The notes below the pieces were generated by a model. The model had not been told where the DNA came from, did no database searches, and saw only the letters and a list, made by a program, of their open reading frames with translations. Below, piece by piece: positions 1-7,718 of a DNA stretch of 7,718 nt. Source of the stretch: Pseudomonadota bacterium (GTDB lineage: Bacteria > Pseudomonadota > Alphaproteobacteria > Rhodospirillales > Magnetospirillaceae). The position numbers and the translations under genes are program-made. Numbering within the stretch: the stretch's first letter is position 1; every line of letters begins with the position of its first letter. Where the stretch lies: NCBI GenBank assembly GCA_023437865.1, contig JAEZFE010000081.1, forward strand, positions 1-7,718, written 5' to 3'.

Positions 1-1138
1 CGCGGATCTCGAGATCCTCGTTCTTCATGTAGGCCGAGACCGCTGCTTCATCGTAGCTGGCCGCGCGTTCACCATGCTCAGCCACGACGAAATCGCCGAA
101 TGCGATCGAGAGCCGGTCACGGTCGGCCGGCTCGCCCGCCTTGCCCACGGCCATCACCACGCGGCCCCAATTGGCGTCCTCGCCGGCGATGGCGGTCTTG
201 ACCAGCGGCGAGTTGGCGATGGCCAGGCCGATGGTCTTGGCTGCGCGCCCGCCGGCGGCGCCGGTCACAGTGATCTCGACGAACTTGGTGGCGCCCTCGC
301 CGTCCTTCACCACCTGGTGCGACAGGTCCTTCAGCAGGTCGAACAGCGCCTTCTTGAAATCGGCCAGACGCTTGTCCTTGGCATCGGTGATGGCGGCGTG
401 CTCGACCTTGTTGGTGGCGAAGAGCAGCAGCGTATCCGAGGTTGAGGTGTCGCTGTCCACGGTGATGCAGTTGAACGACTGGTCGGCGCCCTTCCTCAGC
501 AGATCCTGCAGCACGTCATGGGGCAGGCTGGCGTCAGTGAAGACGAAGCTCAGCATGGTCGCCATGTCGGGGGCGATCATGCCGGCGCCCTTGGCGATGC
601 CGTTGATGGTAACCGTCACCCCGTCGATCTTGGCGGTGCGGGTGGCACCCTTGGGGAAGGTGTCGGTGGTCATGATGGCGCTGGCGGCCTCGGCCCAACC
701 GTCGGCCTTGAGCCCGGCGCGGGCGGCCTCCAGGCTGGCGGTGATCTTGTCGTCGGCCAGCGGCACGCCGATGGTGCCGGTGGAGGCGACGAACACCTCC
801 TTCTTCTTGCAGCCGAACACCTCGGTCGCCTTGTCGACGGTGCGCGCCACCGAGTCCACGCCGGCCTGACCGGTGAAGGCGTTGGCGTTGCCCGAATTGA
901 CGATCAGCACGCGGGCATGGCCCTTGGCCGAGGCTTCCTTGCACCAATCCACCGGGGCCGAGCAGGTCAGCGAGCGGGTGTAGACGCCCGCCACCGTGGT
1001 GCCGGCATCCACTTCCACCAGCAGCAGATCGGTGCGGCCCTGGTAGCGGATCCCGCAGGCATGACCGGTCAGGCGCACGCCGGCCAGCACCGGCATGGTC
1101 GGGAAGGCCTTGGGGGCGAGGGGCGAGATGGCGGTCAT
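1..1138 (-). CDS. argJ: Glutamate N-acetyltransferase / ornithine acetyltransferase ArgJ (partial, C-terminus beyond left edge)
   Basis: ArgJ moves the acetyl group from N-acetylornithine to glutamate in the cytoplasm, recycling acetyl groups in arginine biosynthesis; some members also use acetyl-CoA, which sequence alone does not settle. Reading leftwards from the ATG at 1138 gives 379 codons without a stop. Family hallmarks are NSGNANA at residues 81-87, STGTIG (oxyanion-hole region) at 119-124, and [10 protein letters not shown] around 188-197. In that last motif Thr194 (bases 557-559) is the expected nucleophile, freed by self-cleavage at the Ala-Thr bond into alpha and beta chains. The visible sequence ends at a typical near-C-terminal stretch ([10 protein letters not shown]), so I estimate some 25-35 residues are missing. 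The start is supported by AAGGGA at 1148-1153, nine bases upstream. The gene lies 127 bases downstream of the isomerase gene, with a hairpin between them, so co-transcription is uncertain. Confidence 0.96.
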   Translation of the reverse strand, partial: MTAISPLAPKAFPTMPVLAGVRLTGHACGIRYQGRTDLLLVEVDAGTTVAGVYTRSLTCSAPVDWCKEASAKGHARVLIVNSGNANAFTGQAGVDSVARTVDKATEVFGCKKKEVFVASTGTIGVPLADDKITASLEAARAGLKADGWAEAASAIMTTDTFPKGATRTAKIDGVTVTINGIAKGAGMIAPDMATMLSFVFTDASLPHDVLQDLLRKGADQSFNCITVDSDTSTSDTLLLFATNKVEHAAITDAKDKRLADFKKALFDLLKDLSHQVVKDGEGATKFVEITVTGAAGGRAAKTIGLAIANSPLVKTAIAGEDANWGRVVMAVGKAGEPADRDRLSIAFGDFVVAEHGERAASYDEAAVSAYMKNEDLEIR

Positions 1139-1224
1139 GACGGGCGGTCCCTTGATTGTGCTGATTGCTAGCGGCGCTTTTACCACGTCCGGGCGGGCTT
1201 GTCGGTGAAGGTTCGGCGCGAATG

Positions 1225-1250
1225 GAAAGGGGCACCGAAGTGCCCCTTTC
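1225..1250 (-). terminator. Perfect 11-bp hairpin with UUCG tetraloop, likely terminator or attenuator after the isomerase gene
   Basis: GAAAGGGGCAC at 1225-1235 and GTGCCCCTTTC at 1240-1250 are perfect reverse complements around a four-base loop. On the minus strand the loop reads C(UUCG)G, the well-known extra-stable tetraloop with its C-G closing pair. The hairpin begins 15 bases after the isomerase stop codon. The stem has an A-rich left foot and a T-rich right foot, but no long T run follows. It may therefore act as an intrinsic terminator using the TTT inside the stem, as a 3'-end stabiliser, or as a partial attenuator before argJ. Confidence 0.7.
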
Positions 1251-1265
1251 GCCGGATGAGGAGCG

Positions 1266-2102
1266 TTACTTCTGCTCAGGCAGCGGCTTGCCCTCGGGGT
1301 CGAAGCGCTTGACCTTGGCCTTGGCGCGGACGTCGGCGACGACCTTCTGGGCGGTCTCCTCGGCCAGTTGCTCGCGGATGGCGGGCTTGGCCTGGTCGAA
1401 GGTCGGCGGCGCGGCCATGCGGCGGTCTTCCAGCTTGATGACGTGGAAGCCGAACTGGCTCTTGACCGGGGCGGTGGACAGCTCGCCGGGCTTCATGGCG
1501 AAGGCGGCGTCGGCGAATTGGGGCACCATCTCGTCCTTGGTGAAATAGCCCAGGTCGCCGCCATTCTGCGCGGCCGACGGGTCCTTGGACTTGGTCTTGG
1601 CCAGTTCGGCGAAGTCGGTGCCCTTCTTCAGATCGGCGATGACCGCCTTGGCCTGGTCCTCGGTCTCGGTCAGGATGTGGCGGGCGCGCACTTCCTCGAC
1701 CGGCTTGTATTCGGCGATGAACTTGTCATAGGCCTTCTTGACCGCCTCATCGGTGATCTCGGTCTTGAGTTTCTTGCCCATCCACGACTTGACGACGATC
1801 TGCTGCTCGACCTGCTTGAGCGCCTGCTTGACCTCGGCGTCCTTGTCGGCGCCGTCCTTCTTGGCCTGTTCGTAAACCAGCTGGTTGTTGATCAGGCTCT
1901 CCAGCAGCGCCTCGTACGGCACCTGGGCGGCCATCTGCGGCGGCAGAGTGCGCTGATAGGCGGCCACGGCCGAAGCCCGCAGCTCGGTGCCGTTGATCAC
2001 GGCGACCACCGGGTCCTTGTCGGCGGCCCAGGCGGGAGCGGCGGCGATGCCGGCGGCCAGGCCCATCAGCAGAGCGGCGCGGCGGACGGAGAAGGTCATC
2101 AT
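1266..2102 (-). CDS. Periplasmic parvulin-type peptidyl-prolyl cis-trans isomerase (PrsA/SurA-like)
   Basis: The 278-residue product should speed cis-trans isomerisation of prolyl bonds in exported proteins. Residues 1-26 form a Sec-type signal peptide: an Arg pair at 7-8, a hydrophobic Ala/Leu core, and an AWA-A cleavage site. There is no lipobox cysteine, so it should be soluble in the periplasm. A helical chaperone-like N-terminal segment (about 30-130) precedes one parvulin domain at about 136-228. That domain carries RHIL with His142, the central GGDLGYF at 181-187, FAMKPGELS at 201-209, and [12 protein letters not shown] with His220. A charged tail of about 50 residues ends the protein. 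The start at 2102 is chosen because it puts the signal peptide at the N-terminus and has AAGGA 11 bases upstream; the frame stays open up to 2273, but that extension would bury the signal. A second ATG follows immediately at 2099. The gene diverges from the kinase gene, with argJ downstream. Confidence 0.93.
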   Translation of the reverse strand: MMTFSVRRAALLMGLAAGIAAAPAWAADKDPVVAVINGTELRASAVAAYQRTLPPQMAAQVPYEALLESLINNQLVYEQAKKDGADKDAEVKQALKQVEQQIVVKSWMGKKLKTEITDEAVKKAYDKFIAEYKPVEEVRARHILTETEDQAKAVIADLKKGTDFAELAKTKSKDPSAAQNGGDLGYFTKDEMVPQFADAAFAMKPGELSTAPVKSQFGFHVIKLEDRRMAAPPTFDQAKPAIREQLAEETAQKVVADVRAKAKVKRFDPEGKPLPEQK

Positions 2103-2113
2103 CGTTCGATTGA

Positions 2114-2118
2114 TCCTT
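2114..2118 (-). promoter_or_regulatory. Ribosome binding site that sets the isomerase start
   Basis: The minus strand reads AAGGA here, 11 bases before the ATG at 2102 and 14 before the tandem ATG at 2099. No comparable site precedes the upstream in-frame start at 2273. This supports the short form, which begins with the signal peptide. Confidence 0.65.
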
Positions 2119-2135
2119 AGGACGGAGAGAAAGTA

Positions 2136-2161
2136 CTCAGGCGCGCACGCCTCCTCAGGCG
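2136..2161. repeat. Short direct repeat CTCAGGCG x2, 18-base period, in the divergent intergenic region
   Basis: CTCAGGCG occurs at 2136-2143 and again at 2154-2161, an exact 8-base direct repeat with an 18-base period. It lies 34 to 59 bases upstream of the isomerase start. Just beyond it are GGTTG/CAACC (2161-2165 with 2171-2175) and CGGCAC/GTGCCG (2175-2180 with 2191-2196). The spacing could suit a regulator binding nearly two helical turns apart, but repeats this short arise easily by chance in GC-rich DNA. No protein can be named. Confidence 0.25.
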
Positions 2162-2228
2162 GTTGAACCACAACCGGCACCCCCGCACAAGTGCCGCCGT
2201 GTCGATCCCCCGATTGCGTAGCCCGTGT

Positions 2229-2291
2229 GGAGGAAACAATGCTATGGTCATAGTCCATTTGGTTCGGGATCAATTATGGGAAGAGGCCTGA
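2229..2291 (+). promoter_or_regulatory. Kinase leader: strong Shine-Dalgarno, short upstream ORFs and an extended -10-like element
   Basis: GGAGGA at 2229-2234 is the best Shine-Dalgarno match in the region, yet it does not serve the kinase frame. It precedes ATG at 2239, which gives a four-codon ORF (MLWS, stop 2251-2253), and ATG at 2244, which gives a 15-codon ORF ([15 protein letters not shown], stop 2289-2291). The second ORF runs 16 bases past the first base of the kinase start at 2276, so translational coupling is possible. The same stretch holds TGCTATGGT (2240-2248), an extended -10-like sequence within the interrupted palindrome CTATG-GT-CATAG (2242-2253). If transcription starts just after that element, the short ORFs would not be on the message. 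The two readings compete and I cannot choose between them. Confidence 0.3.
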
Positions 2292-3625
2292 CGAAACGCA
2301 GCGCATCCTTCGCCGTCACCCTGGCCTTGGTGTACGGCGTGTTCGGCATCGTCTGGATTGCTGCTTCGGATACCGTGCTGGCCATGCTTGTGGCCGATTC
2401 CCACCTGCTTACCCTGGTCCAGACCGCCAAGGGATGGGTGTTCGTCGCCGCCAGCGCGGCCCTGATCTATATGGTCGGATTGCAGCTGTTGCGCACGCTG
2501 GAAGATGCTGAGCACCGTTACCGCATGCTGTTCGCCGATAGCCCCGAGGCGCTGGCGCTCTACGACCCGGCCACCATGCGGCTGGTCGAGATCAACGCCG
2601 CCGCCGGCCGGCTGTTCGGCTACGAACCCGCCGAGGCGCGTGGGCTGTCATTGTCCGACCTGATGCCGCGCGAGACCCGCGCCGCGCTTGACCGTGAAAT
2701 GCCGCGCCTGGTTTCGGGCCAGAAGGCCGGCGGGGTGTGGCGCATCCGCTGCAAGGACGGCCGCCCGCTCGACGTCTCCACCCATGGCCAGATGGTCACC
2801 GTGGATGGGCGCACCCTGCGCCTGGTCCAGGTACTCGACGTCACCGCCAAGCTGCGCGCCGAATACGAATTGTTGCGCACCATGGAGGGGCTCGCCAACG
2901 CCAATGCCCGCATGCGCGAGCTCAGCCACGCCGTGTCGCACGATCTGCAGGAGCCGCTGCGCCAGGTCAGTAGTTTCGTGCAATTGCTGGCCAAGCGCTA
3001 CGACGGTCAGTTGGACGGCGACGCCCATCAATATATCGACTATGCCGTCGAGGGTATCCACCGCCTCAAGGCACTGATCGGCGACGTCGAACGATTCGCC
3101 CTCAGCACCGCCTTCGTCCCCACCTCGGTATCGCCCGAACAGGTGCTGGCGGACGTGCTGGCCGGCCTGTCCGGCGCCATCGACGCTGCGGGTGCCAAGG
3201 TCAGCATCGGCCATCTGCCGCGCGTGCTGGCCGATCCCGGCAAGCTGGCAGTGATCTTCCACGCGCTGATCGACAACGCGCTGAAGTTCCGCCACGCCGC
3301 CCGTCCGGCCGAAGTGTGGGTCGAGGGTCAGCGGCGTGAGCAGGACTGGCTGTTCCGCGTGGTCGACAACGGCATGGGCATCGAGCCCGAATTCCGGGAA
3401 AGCGTCTTTTCGCTGTTCTCGCGCCTGCACACCCGCGACCGCATCCCCGGCAACGGCACCGGCCTTGCCTTGGCCCGCAAGCTGGTCGAGGCCCATGGCG
3501 GGCGAATCTGGGCGGAAGGGGAGCGCGACGGTGGCACCGCCATCTGCTTCACCTTGCCCGACACCGCATCCTGCGGGCCGGCCGATGTGTCCGCCCCTCA
3601 GGTGGAGCCGGCCACCCAACATTGA
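2276..3625 (+). CDS. Membrane-bound PAS-domain sensor histidine kinase (orphan, phytochrome-type catalytic core)
   Basis: This 449-residue protein should autophosphorylate on histidine and pass the phosphate to an unknown response regulator. Two membrane helices (about 13-31 and 51-72) enclose a loop of about 20 residues that is probably periplasmic. A PAS domain follows (about 78-192, with [17 protein letters not shown] at 107-123). The dimerisation domain (about 210-278) has SHDLQEPLR with phosphoacceptor His222. The ATPase domain (about 315-428) has the N box around Asn334, DNGMGI at 364-369, FSLFSRLH at 378-385, and GNGTGLALA at 392-400. SHDLQEPLR plus SRLH resembles the Cph1/bacteriophytochrome kinase class, but no chromophore-binding domain is present. 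All catalytic motifs look intact. The ATG at 2276 is preferred (GGGA six bases upstream); an in-frame GTG at 2225 would add 17 residues but has no visible ribosome site. No response regulator is encoded nearby, so its target and signal are unknown. Confidence 0.93.
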   Translation: MGRGLTKRSASFAVTLALVYGVFGIVWIAASDTVLAMLVADSHLLTLVQTAKGWVFVAASAALIYMVGLQLLRTLEDAEHRYRMLFADSPEALALYDPATMRLVEINAAAGRLFGYEPAEARGLSLSDLMPRETRAALDREMPRLVSGQKAGGVWRIRCKDGRPLDVSTHGQMVTVDGRTLRLVQVLDVTAKLRAEYELLRTMEGLANANARMRELSHAVSHDLQEPLRQVSSFVQLLAKRYDGQLDGDAHQYIDYAVEGIHRLKALIGDVERFALSTAFVPTSVSPEQVLADVLAGLSGAIDAAGAKVSIGHLPRVLADPGKLAVIFHALIDNALKFRHAARPAEVWVEGQRREQDWLFRVVDNGMGIEPEFRESVFSLFSRLHTRDRIPGNGTGLALARKLVEAHGGRIWAEGERDGGTAICFTLPDTASCGPADVSAPQVEPATQH

Positions 3626-3650
3626 CAGAACCCTGCTCGGGCTCTATGTC
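3622..3650 (+). promoter_or_regulatory. Predicted housekeeping promoter of secA, overlapping the kinase stop codon
   Basis: TTGACA (3622-3627) is a perfect -35 box, followed after 17 bases by TATGTC (3645-3650). Read against the alphaproteobacterial consensus CTTGAC-17-CTATAT, the site is ATTGAC-17-CTATGT, one mismatch per box. The -35 box contains the kinase TGA stop at 3623-3625. Transcription would start near 3656-3658, giving secA a leader of close to 60 bases. No terminator separates the kinase from secA, so read-through could add to secA expression. Confidence 0.55.
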
Positions 3651-3714
3651 TTGCCGGTCGAAAAAGGTCTGCCGGCAGGCGGGTCTACCCCAGAATTCCC
3701 GAGGTCTAACACGC

Positions 3715-6411
<2,697 letters not shown>

Positions 6412-6441
6412 CGCCGCCTAAGATCTGGCCTCGCTGCGGCC

Positions 6442-6497
6442 GGTGACGAGTTTTCGTGCAAACGTAACAACTCGTTACCTGCCCGGCGCCCTTTTTT
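6442..6497 (+). terminator. Imperfect terminator-like hairpin and T run after secA
   Basis: GGTGACGAGTT (6442-6452) can pair with AACTCGTTACC (6469-6479) over 11 positions with one G-U wobble, around a 16-base loop. A run of six Ts (6492-6497) follows, but 12 GC-rich bases separate it from the stem, which is not the classic layout. The bases next to the stem can extend the pairing only with bulges. It may be a weak secA terminator or a dyad operator upstream of the next gene. I see no clear promoter in the rest of the 136-base gap; GATATGAC near 6501 lacks a convincing -35 partner. Confidence 0.35.
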
Positions 6498-6547
6498 CGT
6501 GATATGACCGTCCTGGGGATGGGTGGTTCACACGATGGGGGCGTATC

Positions 6548-7606
6548 GTGGCGGGCAACCCTTTTGCGGACGCTGAATCGGCCAAGCCGACCGAATTGAT
6601 TGCCGAGTCGCTCAAGGGCGACCTGATCACTGTATTCCAGGCCGAACTGCCTGCCCTTCGGGGGCTGGGACGCAACGCTGCCTACGAGGCAGTGATGAAC
6701 GATCCCGAACTGCTTGATGCCAGCTTCCGCCTGTTCCGGGCGCGGCCGGATCTGTTCTCCTCAGTTGTCGTGGATGTCGAGCGCCAGCCGGTGACCGCCG
6801 ATGACGGCGGGCTGTGGTGTGGCCGCACGCTGGGCGAGGCGGTGGCGCTGGTGGTCCAGGCTTCGGCGCGGCGCTACTTCCGCCGCAAGCTGGGCGGAAC
6901 CCGGTGGGTGCCCGCCACGCGCAAGCGCCCGCCAACCCTGCTGGAACGCATCGGTCTGGCGACGCCGCCACCACCGGTTATGCGCAAGGCCATCGGTGCC
7001 GGCGACCGGTTGTTCGCGGTCATCCGCGATTATCTGCGCTTCGACTGGCAGGCGGCTTTGATCCCCCATTACGCTCCGCTGGCCCCGGAAATGGTCGCCC
7101 AACTGGGGCCGCGCCTGCTGGACATCCGTGAACCGAGCGAACTGCGCGCCCTCGCGACCCGAGAGGAACGCGCGGGCCTGGCTGGCGGTCGCCCACCCCT
7201 GTTGCTCGACAGCGCCAAGCGCCTAATCAAGGCCAGCGGCGACACCCTGGATTCCGAACTGCTGTATAAGGTGTGCAGCCAGATGGATCTGGTGCGGCTG
7301 TTTCCCAACCGCGACGCCAACGCCCTGCGCCGCGCCATTTCCCAGGTGGCCGGCACCTCGCCCGAAGCGATCGCCCAGATCATGCCGGTCCTCGGCGGCG
7401 ATCTGCGGCTGTTCGTCAGCTTCTTCTTCATCGGCTTTGCCGTCCTGGGCGAGGACGAGTACCGGCAATGCTTTGGCGTGGCCGGCAATACCCAGTGGAT
7501 GGTCAGGCGCTTCGCCGACCGTCTGGTTCAGATGGAGCCGCTGCCGCCCCCCGCCCTCGAGGCTGTGTGCATCGCCTTTGGCGCCGTGTTCAGGCCTCCG
7601 GCATAG
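6548..7606 (+). CDS. Uncharacterised 352-residue protein
   Basis: I do not recognise this protein or any catalytic motif in it. It is coding-like: a long uninterrupted frame with the same G/C-rich third positions as its neighbours. The GTG start at 6548 follows a GGGGG run (6537-6541) by six bases, and no better in-frame start lies nearby. The N-terminus is mildly acidic with no signal peptide. A strongly basic, proline-containing stretch covers about 108-131 (RRYFRRKLGG at 108-117, then RKRPP at 125-129) and is followed by a proline run at 140-143. The middle (about 155-265) looks helical. A hydrophobic segment at about 286-300 (LRLFVSFFFIGFAVL) is rather short for a membrane span and could be a buried helix. 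Cysteines at 91, 243, 308 and 341 form no metal-site pattern. It starts 136 bases after secA with a possible hairpin between, so it is probably a separate unit. It is likely cytoplasmic, perhaps lineage-restricted; both are inferences. Confidence 0.8.
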   Translation: MAGNPFADAESAKPTELIAESLKGDLITVFQAELPALRGLGRNAAYEAVMNDPELLDASFRLFRARPDLFSSVVVDVERQPVTADDGGLWCGRTLGEAVALVVQASARRYFRRKLGGTRWVPATRKRPPTLLERIGLATPPPPVMRKAIGAGDRLFAVIRDYLRFDWQAALIPHYAPLAPEMVAQLGPRLLDIREPSELRALATREERAGLAGGRPPLLLDSAKRLIKASGDTLDSELLYKVCSQMDLVRLFPNRDANALRRAISQVAGTSPEAIAQIMPVLGGDLRLFVSFFFIGFAVLGEDEYRQCFGVAGNTQWMVRRFADRLVQMEPLPPPALEAVCIAFGAVFRPPA

Positions 7607-7693
7607 GGCACAGTCTTACCCGAGCGGCATAAACCCATCGCCCCATTCCGCCCGGCGAGGCACCTCGTCCTGCCTATGCCGTCCTACCACCTC

Positions 7694-7718
7694 GGCCTGA
7701 TGCCTAGCGCATCAGGCC
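7694..7718. repeat. Perfect 10-bp inverted repeat at the right edge, possible bidirectional terminator
   Basis: GGCCTGATGC (7694-7703) and GCATCAGGCC (7709-7718) are exact reverse complements around the loop CTAGC. The repeat lies 87 bases after the stop codon of the unknown gene and ends flush with the window, so any T run or longer stem is out of sight. It may be a terminator for that gene, for a convergent gene to the right, or one copy of a dispersed palindrome. The rest of 7607-7693 shows no gene or clear signal. Confidence 0.5.

Noticed and set aside
534..1235. A 233-codon minus-strand frame overlapping argJ in another frame
   Set aside because: Its Arg/Gly/His-rich composition is typical of an out-of-frame reading of GC-rich DNA, and the ArgJ frame carries the conserved motifs.
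1368..2120. A 250-codon plus-strand frame opposite the isomerase gene
   Set aside because: It is a Gly/Leu-rich shadow of the real minus-strand gene, which has a signal peptide and a parvulin domain.
2103..2273. A 57-residue N-terminal extension of the isomerase
   Set aside because: It would place the signal peptide inside the protein, and it lacks a ribosome site and a conserved look.
2648..3622. A 324-codon minus-strand frame opposite the kinase gene
   Set aside because: It is a Gly/Ala/His-rich mirror of the kinase codons with no domain; every histidine-kinase motif reads on the plus strand.
3650..3679. A stem (CTTGCCGG with CCGGCAGG, 14-base loop) as a regulatory RNA element in the secA leader
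   Set aside because: The predicted transcription start (near 3656-3658) falls at the end of the left arm, so most of that arm would not be transcribed. The stem is also short enough to arise by chance.
3622..3714. A 31-residue N-terminal extension of SecA, or a SecM-like arrest peptide before secA
   Set aside because: The extension would start at a TTG inside the predicted promoter and does not resemble SecA N-termini. It has no signal sequence or recognisable arrest motif.

Overview
The window looks like chromosomal DNA from a high-GC alphaproteobacterium, most likely a Magnetospirillum-like member of the Rhodospirillales. This rests on strong G/C bias at third codon positions, the make-up of SecA, and an argJ / parvulin isomerase / secA neighbourhood that I recall from alphaproteobacteria. 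The genus is an inference from memory, not from a search. I see no insertion sequence, phage gene, tRNA, rRNA or CRISPR array.

Layout. On the minus strand, a periplasmic parvulin-type peptidyl-prolyl isomerase (1266-2102) is followed, after a perfect UUCG-loop hairpin, by argJ (1-1138), whose C-terminal end is cut by the left edge. On the plus strand, diverging from the isomerase, a membrane-bound PAS histidine kinase (2276-3625) is followed 89 bases later by full-length secA (3715-6411). A 136-base gap with an imperfect hairpin and a T run comes next, then a 352-residue protein that I do not recognise (6548-7606). The window ends in a perfect inverted repeat flush with the right edge (7694-7718).

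How the genes relate. SecA drives pre-proteins through SecYEG, and the isomerase has its own Sec-type signal peptide and would help fold exported proteins, so these two share an export theme. ArgJ is an arginine-biosynthesis enzyme and has no evident functional link to them. The kinase sits between the isomerase and secA without a partner response regulator in the window. A good alphaproteobacterial promoter (TTGACA, 17 bases, TATGTC) lies across the kinase stop codon, so secA probably has its own start of transcription, although I see no terminator that would stop read-through from the kinase.

No convincing new multi-gene system is visible. The items most worth a second look are the unrecognised 352-residue protein, the two-helix sensor module at the kinase N-terminus, the possible short upstream ORF in front of the kinase, and the secA promoter placed on the kinase stop codon.
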